32,443 bases of DNA from Streptacidiphilus melanogenes (GCF_000787835.1 NZ_BBPP01000011.1:68838-101280); one strand, 5' to 3'. Numbered from the stretch's first letter, positions 1 through 7,179 are shown. Made by a program: numbers and translations. Notes: generated by a model from the sequence alone, not told the origin.

Positions 1-229
1 CGACCGCCAGTCCGAGCACCACGGCCGCAGTGATCAGCAGGGAGGTGCGACGCCGCCGCGGCGGCTTGCCCACGGCCCGCGCGCCGCCCCCGCCCGGCGG
101 CTCCCCGGGCGCCGACGCGGGGACCGTGGGCGGCCCCCCGGGGCCGGACGGAGGACGGCCGGACGAGCCGGACAGCGGGCCGGACGGAGGACCATGCGGA
201 GGACCGGACGGGGGTTCTTGGGAGCTCAC
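1..229 (-). CDS. Pro/Gly-rich membrane-anchored protein, N-terminus only
   Basis: This is the first 76 codons of a leftward gene that leaves the window at base 1. The GTG start at 229 has AGGAAGG about seven bases upstream (rev. 237-243). Residues 1 to about 55 are a low-complexity leader rich in Pro, Gly and Ser (repeats of GPPSGP type), followed by an Arg cluster (PPRRRR) and then a hydrophobic segment LLITAAVVLGLAV, which reads as a single membrane anchor with the leader in the cytoplasm. Such leaders are common on actinomycete membrane-anchored or secreted proteins of many kinds, so the function cannot be given: the informative C-terminal part lies outside. It is divergent from the MarR gene at 369 and shares its 139-bp promoter region. 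Confidence 0.6.
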   Translation of the reverse strand, partial: MSSQEPPSGPPHGPPSGPLSGSSGRPPSGPGGPPTVPASAPGEPPGGGGARAVGKPPRRRRTSLLITAAVVLGLAV

Positions 230-330
230 GGCAGGCCTTCCTGACGGTCGACGCGGACGCGCACCCCATTCTCGGGGCCGGTCGGGCGGCCCCCGCAAAC
301 GGAGCTACGCCAGGCGTGCCCTCGAAAGAC

Positions 331-355
331 ACTAGCCATGGACATAGTAGCCATG
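331..355. promoter_or_regulatory. Candidate operator: two direct TAGCCATG copies
   Basis: TAGCCATG occurs at 333-340 and 348-355, a spacing of 15 bp centre to centre, just upstream of the first MarR-like gene (start 369) and between two divergent genes. A third copy lies at 1457-1464, in the promoter of the beta-propeller gene. There is no Shine-Dalgarno sequence before the ATG at 369, and TACTGT at 356-361 could be a -10 box giving a leaderless transcript. MarR proteins commonly autoregulate from sites in this position. That this motif is the operator is inference. Confidence 0.4.
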
Positions 356-368
356 TACTGTATCCCTC

Positions 369-836
369 ATGAGCGAAGCATCCCCGGAGCCGACGCCCGG
401 CTTCCTGGTCTGGCGTCTGTCGACGAAGTGGCGCGTGGCCGTCGACCGGGCCCTGGCGCCGCACGGCCTCACCCACGCGCAGTACTCGCTGCTCGGGTCG
501 CTGCTCGGCATGCAGCGGTCCGGGCGGCAGCCGACGCAGCGTGAGCTCGCCGACCACACCGGTCTGGAGCCGCTCTACGTGTCCAAGCTGGCCCGCGCCC
601 TCGAGGGCGCGGGGCTGGTCGAACGCACGCCGCACCCGACCGACACGCGGGCCGTCCGGCTGTCACTGAGCGACCGCGGGCGCGATACGACCGAACGCGC
701 GGTCACCGTCGTCCACGACCTCCTGGACCAGCAGTTCGCACCGCTCGGAGGGCTCGACAGCCCCCGCACCAGGACGTTCACGCGCGAGCTGACGGCCCTT
801 CTCGGCACTCCACTCGATTCCACGATCAAGGAGTAA
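369..836 (+). CDS. MarR-family transcriptional regulator (first of a tandem pair)
   Basis: This 155-aa protein has the size and layout of a MarR dimer. A helical N-terminus is followed by a winged helix, with QRELADHTGLEPLYVSKLAR (about 57-76) covering the helix-turn-helix and a wing that contains the family D-x-R signature (D92, R94) before SLSDRGR. MarR proteins bind short palindromes as dimers and usually repress their own operon plus nearby genes, and are released by small ligands or oxidants. No Cys is present, so thiol-based sensing is unlikely. The stop is two bases from the next start, and AAGGAG overlaps the stop region, so the two are translationally coupled. The start at 369 lacks an upstream Shine-Dalgarno sequence and may be leaderless. 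Ligand and targets are unknown; the shared TAGCCATG motif suggests the beta-propeller gene downstream as a target. Confidence 0.88.
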   Translation: MSEASPEPTPGFLVWRLSTKWRVAVDRALAPHGLTHAQYSLLGSLLGMQRSGRQPTQRELADHTGLEPLYVSKLARALEGAGLVERTPHPTDTRAVRLSLSDRGRDTTERAVTVVHDLLDQQFAPLGGLDSPRTRTFTRELTALLGTPLDSTIKE

Positions 837-838
837 CC

Positions 839-1279
839 ATGTCCACCACGCCCACCCTGAACGGCCAGGTCATCGGGCAGGCGCACCTCGCCACCCGCGC
901 CCTGCTCGGCCCCGTGCTCGACCGCACCGGCACCACGTTCGACCAGTCCGTGGTGCTCAACGCCCTTTCCGGCGGCGACGACGACCGGGCCCAGCTGGTC
1001 GCCCGGCTGGCCGGAAACCTCAAGACGACCGATGCGGCGGTGGCCGACGTCGTCGCCGGGCTGGCCGCGGCGGGCCTGCTGGAGCCGGCGCCCGGCGACG
1101 GCTCCCGCCTCCGGCTCACGGACGCGGGCCTGACCCGCAACCAGGAGATCCGCACCGCGATCGACGCGCTCACCCGGCGGCTCTACGGCGACATCCCGGC
1201 CGAGGACCTGGCGACCGCCGGCCGCGTCCTGGCCCTGGTCACCGCCCGCGCCAACGCCGAGTTGGCCGCCCTGCGCTAG
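839..1279 (+). CDS. Winged-helix (MarR-like) protein, second of the pair
   Basis: This 146-aa protein has MarR-like helical ends around a winged-helix core. TFDQSVVLNALSGGDDD (about 35-51) resembles the first helix of the DNA-binding domain, AAVADVVAGLAAAGLLE the recognition region, and GDGSRLRLTDAGL the wing. The canonical MarR D-x-R wing signature is degenerate here (GDGSRLRL). The start is fixed by AAGGAG ending about seven bases before ATG and overlapping the preceding stop codon. It could form a heterodimer with the first MarR protein, modulate it, or act alone; the sequence does not decide. Coupled pairs of this kind suggest the two products are made in a set ratio. It is less typical than its partner, so the family call rests partly on context. 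Confidence 0.7.
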   Translation: MSTTPTLNGQVIGQAHLATRALLGPVLDRTGTTFDQSVVLNALSGGDDDRAQLVARLAGNLKTTDAAVADVVAGLAAAGLLEPAPGDGSRLRLTDAGLTRNQEIRTAIDALTRRLYGDIPAEDLATAGRVLALVTARANAELAALR

Positions 1280-1423
1280 GCCGGGCGCCGACCGGGCACG
1301 ACGAGGCACGCGGCGGCATCCCGCTCAGTTCACCGTGACCGTGAGGGTCTCGGGTGTGGTCGCCCGGGGTCCGGAACGCGGTGACGAGGCCCGCGGCCGC
1401 GCAGGATTTCCCCCGCACGCCCC

Positions 1424-1452
1424 TTGGCTCCTGCGCCCGAACTCCCTACCGT
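1424..1452 (+). promoter_or_regulatory. Candidate promoter of the beta-propeller gene
   Basis: TTGGCT (1424-1429) and TACCGT (1447-1452) are 17 bases apart, a fair match to a vegetative actinomycete promoter. The predicted transcription start, near 1459, falls inside the palindrome at 1458-1471. No transcript data are available, and such boxes arise by chance in long sequences. Confidence 0.4.
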
Positions 1453-1457
1453 CGAGT

Positions 1458-1471
1458 AGCCATGAATGGCT
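1458..1471. promoter_or_regulatory. 14-bp palindrome, likely repressor operator
   Basis: AGCCATGAATGGCT has perfect 6-bp arms around a 2-bp centre and lies across the predicted transcription start of the beta-propeller gene, about 37 bp before its ATG. Its left half is part of the 10-mer AGTAGCCATG, which is also found at 346-355 before the first MarR gene. A repressor bound here would block initiation. The MarR pair just upstream is the obvious candidate, by inference. Confidence 0.5.
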
Positions 1472-1507
1472 TGAGGTGAGCACTTCACAAGACGCGGGGA
1501 GGCATCC

Positions 1508-2752
1508 ATGCGGGCGATCGGCACCTTACGCGGGACCGTCGTGGCGGTGAGCGGCGCACTCCTGCTCGGAGCGGGGCTGGCCGGTCCGCCGGTCGGGACG
1601 GCTCAGGCCGCCCAAGCCGCTCAAGTCGCCAGCGCGGCCGGCGGATTGCGCGACGTGATCGTCGTCGGGAACAGCCAGGCCGGGACCGTCAGCTTCATCG
1701 ACGCCCATACGTTCGCCAACCTGGGCTCGCTGAACGTGACCGCCGACGCGCAGCAGGTCATCGCGCAGATGAACCCGATCCAGTGGGCCGGATTCCAGAC
1801 CGTCACCTCCGTCGAGGGCGGCAACCGCTGGGTGGACGACGCGCAACTGTCGCCGGACGGGCGGACGTTGTACGTGTCCCGGGGCAACCTCGACGACGTC
1901 GCCGCCTACGACATCGCCACCGGGCGGCAGTTGTGGCGCACCCGCCTCGACGGCTTCAAGGCCGACCATGCCGCGCTCTCCCCCGACGGCACCCGCTACG
2001 TCGTCTCCGCGACCACCGCGCAGAAGGCGGAGGTGCTCGACACCGCCGACGGCAGCGTCGTCGGCTCGTTCCCGACCGGGACCTATCCGCACCAGAACGA
2101 CTACTCCGCCGACGGCCGGTACATCTACAACTCCAGCATCGGCGTGACCTCGCTGCCGCAGTCGCTGGAGTGGGCCAAGGGAACGTTCCAGCTCACCAAG
2201 GTCGACGCGCGCACCCTCCAGGTCGTGCAGACGTGGCTGTTCCCGCACGGGATCCGGCCCAACGTGATCGAGCCGGACGGCCGGACGATGTTCACCGACC
2301 TCTCCTACCTGAACGGCTTCGCCCAGTTCGACCTCACCACCGGCCGCCAGGTGCGCACCTACCCGATGCCCTACAGCGCGGCGGGCGCGGCGCTCAGCCC
2401 CGACAGCTACCCGCAGAACTCCGCGCACCACGGCCTCGCGCTCTCCGGCGACGACTCACGCGTCTGCGACGCGGGCACGATCGACGACTACGCCTCCGTC
2501 GTCGACGCCGCCGACGGCTCGACCGTCGGCACCGTCACCTACCCGACCGGCAGCCTCCCGTACTGGGCGACCAGCAGCGCGGACGGCTCGCTCTGCTTCG
2601 TCTCGCTCAGCAAGGGCGACGCCGTCTCGGTGATCGACTACGCCACGGGCAAGGAGCTCGCCCGCGTCCCTGTCGGGGTCTTCCCCCAGCGTGAGCGCAC
2701 CGGCGCGATCGACCCCGCCGTCCTGCCGGACCTCTCCCCGTCGGCGGGCTGA
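1508..2752 (+). CDS. Secreted YVTN/YncE-type beta-propeller protein
   Basis: This 414-aa protein begins with a signal peptide (hydrophobic core about 10-25, likely cleavage after TAQA near 34). The rest is repeats of the YVTN/YncE propeller type, with recurring units such as LSPDGRTLYVSRGNLDDVAAYD, split by turns of D-G-x-x-V-G type and closing on a VSVIDYATGKELARVPVG blade. Such proteins are extracytoplasmic binding or scaffold proteins; no enzymatic residues can be assigned. GGGGAGG lies five bases before the ATG. Codon 7 is TTA (1526-1528), the only TTA I found in a gene of this window; in Streptomyces such codons make translation depend on the bldA tRNA. The promoter has a palindrome sharing a 10-mer with the MarR promoter upstream. 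It is convergent with the thioesterase gene (24-bp gap). Confidence 0.85.
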   Translation: MRAIGTLRGTVVAVSGALLLGAGLAGPPVGTAQAAQAAQVASAAGGLRDVIVVGNSQAGTVSFIDAHTFANLGSLNVTADAQQVIAQMNPIQWAGFQTVTSVEGGNRWVDDAQLSPDGRTLYVSRGNLDDVAAYDIATGRQLWRTRLDGFKADHAALSPDGTRYVVSATTAQKAEVLDTADGSVVGSFPTGTYPHQNDYSADGRYIYNSSIGVTSLPQSLEWAKGTFQLTKVDARTLQVVQTWLFPHGIRPNVIEPDGRTMFTDLSYLNGFAQFDLTTGRQVRTYPMPYSAAGAALSPDSYPQNSAHHGLALSGDDSRVCDAGTIDDYASVVDAADGSTVGTVTYPTGSLPYWATSSADGSLCFVSLSKGDAVSVIDYATGKELARVPVGVFPQRERTGAIDPAVLPDLSPSAG

Positions 2753-2776
2753 AGCCGGACCCCCGCGGGCGTGGCC

Positions 2777-3211
2777 TCAGGACCTGAGGCTGCGGCTGCG
2801 CCCGCGGAACTCCGCGACGACCTCGTCACCGCGGCGCACGGTCACGTCGTAGACGCCGCTGCGCCCGTAGCGGGTGCGCTCCTCGGCCGTCGCGACCAGT
2901 TCGTCGCCCTCCAGGACCTGCGTGACGAAGACGATGTCCGCGCCCGCGGCCACCGTGACGGGCCCGTGGGTGTTGCAGGCGCACGCGAAGGCGCTGTCGG
3001 CCAGCAGGAAGACGTACCCGCCGTGGCCGATGCGGTGGCCGTTGACCATGCCCGGGGTGACCTTCATCCGCAGCACGGCGCGGCCGGGCCCGACCTCCTC
3101 CAGATGGATGCCGAGGGCGGCCGAGGCCGTGTCGCCGTCGAAGTACGCGCGGGCTGCGGCCAGGCCCGCCTCGACGGCGGACGCCACGTCGCTGCTGCCG
3201 GGATTCGTCAT
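2777..3211 (-). CDS. PaaI-family hotdog thioesterase
   Basis: This 144-aa protein matches the PaaI hotdog family. The N-terminal helix (EAGLAAARAYFDGD) is followed by LGIHLEEVGPGRAVLRMKV and by the hallmark VNGHRIGHGGYVFLLADSAF (about 61-80), where GHGG plus the acidic residue on the hot-dog helix (D77) form the active site. Members hydrolyse acyl- or aryl-CoA thioesters in the cytoplasm, and PaaI itself removes dead-end hydroxyphenylacetyl-CoA. No other phenylacetate-degradation gene is present, so the substrate is open. The ATG at 3211 is preceded by only a weak GCAGG. The gene is divergent from the MarR regulator at 3292, and the inverted repeat between them could control both. Confidence 0.88.
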   Translation of the reverse strand: MTNPGSSDVASAVEAGLAAARAYFDGDTASAALGIHLEEVGPGRAVLRMKVTPGMVNGHRIGHGGYVFLLADSAFACACNTHGPVTVAAGADIVFVTQVLEGDELVATAEERTRYGRSGVYDVTVRRGDEVVAEFRGRSRSLRS

Positions 3212-3254
3212 ACCTGCAGGCTATCCGCGCGTCCGGACGACCGACAGCATCCCC

Positions 3255-3286
3255 TTGCCCCGGATACAACGAAATCGTAGTATCCG
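3255..3286 (+). promoter_or_regulatory. MarR promoter with perfect 7-bp inverted-repeat operator
   Basis: CGGATAC (3261-3267) and GTATCCG (3280-3286) form a perfect inverted repeat with a 12-bp spacer. A candidate promoter overlaps it: TTGCCC (3255-3260), a 17-bp gap, then TAGTAT (3278-3283). The predicted transcript start, near 3290, coincides with the GTG start at 3292, so the MarR mRNA may be leaderless, which fits the absence of a Shine-Dalgarno sequence. The repeat covers both boxes, the typical position for autorepression, and is also 50-75 bp from the divergent thioesterase start. Confidence 0.55.
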
Positions 3287-3291
3287 AAACC

Positions 3292-3726
3292 GTGGGAAAA
3301 GAATCCGCGCCTGCCGACCCGTCGCCGCTGCTCGCCCTCCAACGGGCGACGCACGCGACCCTCCAGGTCATCGCCGCCGAGCTGGCGAGCCTGGACATGA
3401 CCGCGTCCGAGATCAACGCGCTGGCCAACCTCGCCGACGGGCGCCCGAGGACGGTCTCGGAGCTCGGCGCGGCCGTCGGGTCGCGGCCGACCACGCTGAC
3501 CAGCGTGCTGGACCGGCTGGACCGGCGCGGCCACATCACCCGCGGTCCGCACGCGGGCGACCGCCGGGCCGTGGTCGTCGAGCTGACGCCCTCCGGGCGG
3601 ACGGCCGCCGACCAGGTCCGGTCGACCCTGACGGAGCTGGAGCGGCGGGCGCTGGCCGGCCTGCCACCGGAGGCCGTGGCCGGGTTCCACCAGGTACTGC
3701 AAGCACTGACAGAGGTGTCGTCATGA
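3292..3726 (+). CDS. MarR-family transcriptional regulator
   Basis: This 144-aa protein has the full MarR plan: helices to about residue 35, then MTASEINALANLADGRPRTV and SELGAAVGSRPTTLTSVLDR (recognition helix about 66-78), then a wing with the D-x-R signature (D90, R92) leading into VVVELTPSGR, and a C-terminal dimerisation helix. It has no Cys. Its GTG start has no Shine-Dalgarno sequence and lies where the predicted transcript begins. The stop overlaps the next start as ATGA, so the regulator and the DxHxM-repeat protein are translationally coupled. The divergent thioesterase is the likely second target. The ligand is unknown; an aromatic acid or acyl-CoA would fit the thioesterase, but this is a guess. 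Confidence 0.9.
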   Translation: MGKESAPADPSPLLALQRATHATLQVIAAELASLDMTASEINALANLADGRPRTVSELGAAVGSRPTTLTSVLDRLDRRGHITRGPHAGDRRAVVVELTPSGRTAADQVRSTLTELERRALAGLPPEAVAGFHQVLQALTEVSS

Positions 3727-4226
3727 ATCACGACCGTCACGACATGGACCGTCACGACATGGACCAGCACGGCATGGACCAGCACGGGATGGACCAGCGC
3801 CGCATGAACCACGACGAGGTCCCGCCGCCCGCCTTCCGGGCGTTGATGGCGGAGGTGACGGCGGACGGGCAGCGCTTCGGGCACCGGCAGCACGTCGAGC
3901 TGACCTGGCTCGCCGTACGCCGCCACGGCGCGTCGCACGCCGCCGAGCTGGTCGGCGAGGGCATCCGCCGCACGGCGACGGCGGCCGGGGCGCCGCAGAA
4001 GTTCCACGTCACGATGACCCGCGCCTGGGTCGAGCTGGTGGCCCATCACCTCACGGCCGACGCGGGGCCCTCCGACGACTTCGACACGTTCGCCGCGCGC
4101 CACCCCGAGCTGCTGGACAAGGCGCTGCTGTCCCGCTTCTACCGCCCGGAGACGCTGGCCGGCGCCGCGGCCCGGGTGACCTGGGTCGCGCCCGACCTGG
4201 CCCCCTTCCCCTGGCAGCACGCCTGA
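3723..4226 (+). CDS. Conserved hypothetical protein with His/Met-rich DxHxM repeats
   Basis: This is a 167-aa protein. Residues 4-28 are five pentapeptide repeats (DRHDM twice, DQHGM twice, DQRRM), encoded by five 15-bp DNA repeats. The body begins near residue 36 and contains FGHRQHVELTWLAVRRHG, then FHVTMTRAWVELVAHHL, and ends ELLDKALLSRFYRPETL and WVAPDLAPFP. From memory this matches an uncharacterised, widespread bacterial family of 150-200 aa with conserved F-x-H-R-x-H and Y/F-H-x-T motifs; I know no function. ATG at 3723 has GAGGTG upstream and overlaps the MarR stop, but each repeat also carries an in-frame ATG (3744, 3759, 3774, 3789, 3804), so the start is uncertain. His and Met spacing would suit copper or nickel binding, which is inference. 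It is convergent with the mannosidase gene. Confidence 0.65.
   Translation: MNHDRHDMDRHDMDQHGMDQHGMDQRRMNHDEVPPPAFRALMAEVTADGQRFGHRQHVELTWLAVRRHGASHAAELVGEGIRRTATAAGAPQKFHVTMTRAWVELVAHHLTADAGPSDDFDTFAARHPELLDKALLSRFYRPETLAGAAARVTWVAPDLAPFPWQHA
3732..3806 (+). repeat. Five tandem 15-bp repeats inside the coding region
   Basis: The units start at 3732, 3747, 3762, 3777 and 3792. The first two are identical (GACCGTCACGACATG), the next two differ at a few bases, and the fifth has lost its CAC codon. The 15-bp length preserves the frame, so slippage would change only repeat number. Confidence 0.9.
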
Positions 4227-4241
4227 GGGAGGGGACCCCCG

Positions 4242-6533
4242 TCAGGGGTACTCCGGCAGCCCGTCGGACGGGCCGGTGCCCCAGGACGGGGAGGTCTCGG
4301 GGGTGAGGCCGAAGTCGAGACTGTCGGTGGTCAGCGCGTCGGTCCAGGTGCGGCGGCTGTCGCGGCCGTCGCTGGTCAGCGCGGCGATGTGGTCGCCGGA
4401 TCCGTGCGTGATGATGATGAGGTCGTCGCGGCCGGGGCGGTGGACCACGGCGCGCGGGAACAGCGGCGTGGACAGGGCCAGGGTCGTGGTGCCCGGGGTC
4501 TCCGGGTAGAGGCCGAGCGCGGCCCACACGTACCAGGAGCTGAGCGCGCCGAGGTCGTCGTTGCCGGGTTCGCCGTCGGGGGTGTCGGCGTAGAGCTGCT
4601 CCATGATGGCGCGTACCACGCTCTGCGCCCTGGCCGGACGGCCGGTGCCGTCGTAGAGCCAGGGGGTGCCGATCCCGGGTTCGTTGCCCTGCCAGTGGTA
4701 CGGGCGTCCCGGGCCCGCGTTCAGCTCGTCGAAGTACCGGTCGAGCCGGCCGTTGGTCGCGCTCGGGCCGCCGAGCAGCCGGACCAGGGCCGGGAGGTCC
4801 TGCGGCACCATCCACAGGTACTGGGCGGCGTTGCCCTCCTGGAAGCCGTCCTGGGCCTGGCCGTCGCGGAGGTCCCCCAGCGCGGACCCCGGCGGGAACG
4901 CCCCTCCGGGATCACGCGGGCGCAGGTAGCGGGTGGCCGGGTCGTAGAGCCTGCGCCAGTTGCGCGCGCGGTGGCGGAACCTGCCCGCCGTGTCGCCGTC
5001 GCCGAGGGCGGCGGCCAGGCGGGAGACGGCGAAGTCCGCGACGGCGTACTCCAGCGTGGTGGACGCGCCGTTGTGCACGTGGGAGGTGGAGTCCTGACGG
5101 TCGTTGGGCACGTAGCCCAGCCGCAGGTACTGGTCCTCGCCGGGCCGCTCGGTGTACCAGCCCTGGCCGCGCGGGCCGCCTGTGTCCTCCGCGCCGTGGA
5201 CCATCAGCCGCAGCGCGTGGGCCGCGTCGAACCCTCCGTCGCCGAGCGCGCTGATCTCAGCGATCATCGAGTCGGCGGGGTCGCCGTTCATCACTCCCGT
5301 GTAGCCGTCGGCGTAGGGCCACTTGGGCAGCCAGCCGCCCTGGTCCGCGTCGGCGAGAAGGGAGGTGGCGAGGTCGTCGGCCCGCCCGGGGAAGAGCAGC
5401 GCGAGCAGCGGGACCTGGCAGCGGTAGACGTCCCAGCCGGAGATGTTCGTGTACTGAACGTGGCCGGGCGCGACGCGGTGGATCCGGCCGTCGAAGCCGG
5501 AGTAGCGGCCGTCCACGTCGCTGAAGGTGTCCGGGTGGAGGAAGGAGTGGTAGAGCGCGGTGTAGAAGACCCTCCGCTGGGCGCGGCTCCCGCCGCCGAC
5601 GCTGATCGCTTCGAGCGCGGCGCGCCAGGCCGCGCGGGCCCGGTCCGCGACCGTCCGCACGTTCCAACTGCCGGCCTCGGCGTCCAGGTTGGCCCGCGCG
5701 CCCTCCTCGCCGACCCAGGAGACGCCGGCCTGCATCCGCACCCGCGGCTCGCGTCGCGTGTCGAAGGTGAGCGTCGTGCCCGGCACCGGACCGTGCGCGG
5801 AGGCGCGCCACCACGAGGCCCGGAAGGACCGGTCGAAGCGGAGGACGAAGTGCAGCGTGGAGGCGTGCGGAGTGCTGCAGAAGTGACCGGAGGTCACCTG
5901 CCCGGCGAGCTCGCGGTCGTTGACGACCCGGACCGTCGCACGGGTGCTGGCCGTCGCCCCTCCGGCGACGTTGACGAGGAGCGCCGCGGACGCGCGGCGG
6001 GGGTAGGTGAACTGCGCCGTGCCGGTCCGCGTGGTGACGCTCAGCTCGGTCCGGACCCCGTCGGCGGTCACGGCGTAGTAGCCGGGGCGCGCGGTCTCCT
6101 GACCGTGGTCCAGCGGCAGCCGCGCCGACTGCGGTTTCGCCGGCACCGCGCCGGGCAGCGGCAGCACGGGCACGTCCCCGTCCGCAGGGCACCCAGGGCC
6201 GGACAGGTGCGTGAGGCTGAAGCCCGTGATCTGGCGGTCCCCGTAGGCGTAGCCGCCGCCGTCCGGTCTGGACGGCGTGTCGGGGCTCCACTGCACCATC
6301 CCGAACGGCGCCGAGGCTCCGGGGAAGGTGTCGATCCGCCCGACCCAGCGCCCTCCCTCGCCCGTGCCCACGAACGGATCCACGTCCGCCGTCGGGTCCC
6401 CGCCCCCGTCCCGGGCGGCCCACCGGTCAGCCCCCACCCACCCCTGCGCCGCGCCTGGAGCAACCACTCCGGCCATCACGACCGCGACCGCCACAGCACC
6501 GGACACGGCAACGCGACCGATCCGCACGCGCAT
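4242..6533 (-). CDS. Secreted GH92 alpha-mannosidase
   Basis: This 763-aa protein matches glycoside hydrolase family 92, calcium-dependent exo-acting alpha-mannosidases (mostly alpha-1,2) that trim mannans or N-glycans. A signal peptide (hydrophobic core about 8-27, cleavage near GAAQG) shows export. DPFVGTGEGG and a PGASAPFGMVQWSPDT stretch form the family's N-terminal beta-sandwich start. QEGNAAQYLWMVPQD (E566) carries the position of the catalytic acid, GNEPGIGTPWLYD follows, and PGNDDLGALSSWYVWAALG (D659, D660) carries the base region. Length is normal for the family. The ATG at 6533 is chosen because it starts the signal peptide and has GGGAGGGG just upstream; the frame stays open to 6809 but that part is not protein-like. 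It is likely used outside the cell on fungal or yeast mannan. Confidence 0.93.
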   Translation of the reverse strand: MRVRIGRVAVSGAVAVAVVMAGVVAPGAAQGWVGADRWAARDGGGDPTADVDPFVGTGEGGRWVGRIDTFPGASAPFGMVQWSPDTPSRPDGGGYAYGDRQITGFSLTHLSGPGCPADGDVPVLPLPGAVPAKPQSARLPLDHGQETARPGYYAVTADGVRTELSVTTRTGTAQFTYPRRASAALLVNVAGGATASTRATVRVVNDRELAGQVTSGHFCSTPHASTLHFVLRFDRSFRASWWRASAHGPVPGTTLTFDTRREPRVRMQAGVSWVGEEGARANLDAEAGSWNVRTVADRARAAWRAALEAISVGGGSRAQRRVFYTALYHSFLHPDTFSDVDGRYSGFDGRIHRVAPGHVQYTNISGWDVYRCQVPLLALLFPGRADDLATSLLADADQGGWLPKWPYADGYTGVMNGDPADSMIAEISALGDGGFDAAHALRLMVHGAEDTGGPRGQGWYTERPGEDQYLRLGYVPNDRQDSTSHVHNGASTTLEYAVADFAVSRLAAALGDGDTAGRFRHRARNWRRLYDPATRYLRPRDPGGAFPPGSALGDLRDGQAQDGFQEGNAAQYLWMVPQDLPALVRLLGGPSATNGRLDRYFDELNAGPGRPYHWQGNEPGIGTPWLYDGTGRPARAQSVVRAIMEQLYADTPDGEPGNDDLGALSSWYVWAALGLYPETPGTTTLALSTPLFPRAVVHRPGRDDLIIITHGSGDHIAALTSDGRDSRRTWTDALTTDSLDFGLTPETSPSWGTGPSDGLPEYP

Positions 6534-6557
6534 CCCCTCCCTCTCCCGCTCTCCCGG

Positions 6558-6572
6558 GTGACACCCCGTCAC
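6558..6572. promoter_or_regulatory. Small inverted repeat in the mannosidase leader
   Basis: GTGAC and GTCAC flank a 5-base centre, about 25-39 bases before the mannosidase ATG. On the minus strand TACTGT (6592-6587) could be its -10 box, which would place the repeat in the early transcribed region. I see no good -35 box, so this is tentative. Confidence 0.25.
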
Positions 6573-6762
6573 AGCCTGGATGTCGCACAGTAGGTCGGGC
6601 GCCGAACCGCCCAGGAAGCCACACCGCCCCGCCGCAGCGCCTCCCCCGATCGTGTCCACGCGTTGACCTGTGTGGCCGCACCCGCGCGGACACGCCCGCC
6701 ACCGCGGACGCCCACGGTGGAGGATGTCCCTCCGGGGCCACCTCGTCGGATCGGAGCTCGCC

Positions 6763-7131
6763 GTGATCGAGAAGCTGGAGAACCTGCCCGAGGGCGTCAT
6801 CGGGTTCAAGCTCCACAGCCGCCTGACCGGCGAGGACTACGACCAGATCCTCTCCCCCGCCCTCGCCTCGGCCGCCGGGGCGGGGCCGATCCGGTGCGTC
6901 CTGGTCGTCGAGGAGTTCCACGGCATGACCGCGGAGGCGATGAAGGACGACATGAAGCTCGGCCTGGAACACCTGCGCGGTTGGAAGCGCATCGCCGTCG
7001 TCACCGACATCGCCTGGATCTCCAACCTCACCAACCTCTTCGGCTGGATGATCCCGGGCGAGACCAAGGTCTTCCCTCTCTCCTCCCTCCCTGCCGCCAC
7101 CGCCTGGGCCGCCGCCCCGACCGACAGCTGA
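6763..7131 (+). CDS. SpoIIAA-like (STAS-superfamily) protein
   Basis: This 122-aa protein matches the SpoIIAA-like family: IEKLENLPEGVIGFKLHSRL, then TGEDYDQILSPAL, IRCVLVVEEFHGMTAEAMKDD, WKRIAVVTDIAWISNL and FGWMIPGETKVF follow the usual order of strands and helices. The fold resembles anti-sigma-factor antagonists, but this subfamily generally lacks the phosphorylated Ser of SpoIIAA and its role is not settled. I chose GTG 6763 because GGAG lies six bases upstream and the homologous part begins there; ATG 6724 has its GGAGG too close. It is divergent from the mannosidase and precedes the ArsR gene. A second STAS-like gene lies at 7903. Confidence 0.8.
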   Translation: MIEKLENLPEGVIGFKLHSRLTGEDYDQILSPALASAAGAGPIRCVLVVEEFHGMTAEAMKDDMKLGLEHLRGWKRIAVVTDIAWISNLTNLFGWMIPGETKVFPLSSLPAATAWAAAPTDS

Positions 7132-7179
7132 GGCCCGGCGGCCGGACCGACACAGTCGCCCCCACCTGCAGGTGTCGCA

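Noticed and set aside
1325-1410. Minus-strand frame ending PETLTVTVN then stop, resembling the C-terminus of a secreted protein
   Set aside because: Upstream of it the frame has no recognisable domain, so a gene relic cannot be supported. It may be chance.
4389-6593. 734-aa open frame on the plus strand opposite the GH92 gene
   Set aside because: It is antisense to a clear GH92 protein, has no ribosome site and reads as Arg/Gly/Val-rich shadow sequence, as expected with high third-position GC.
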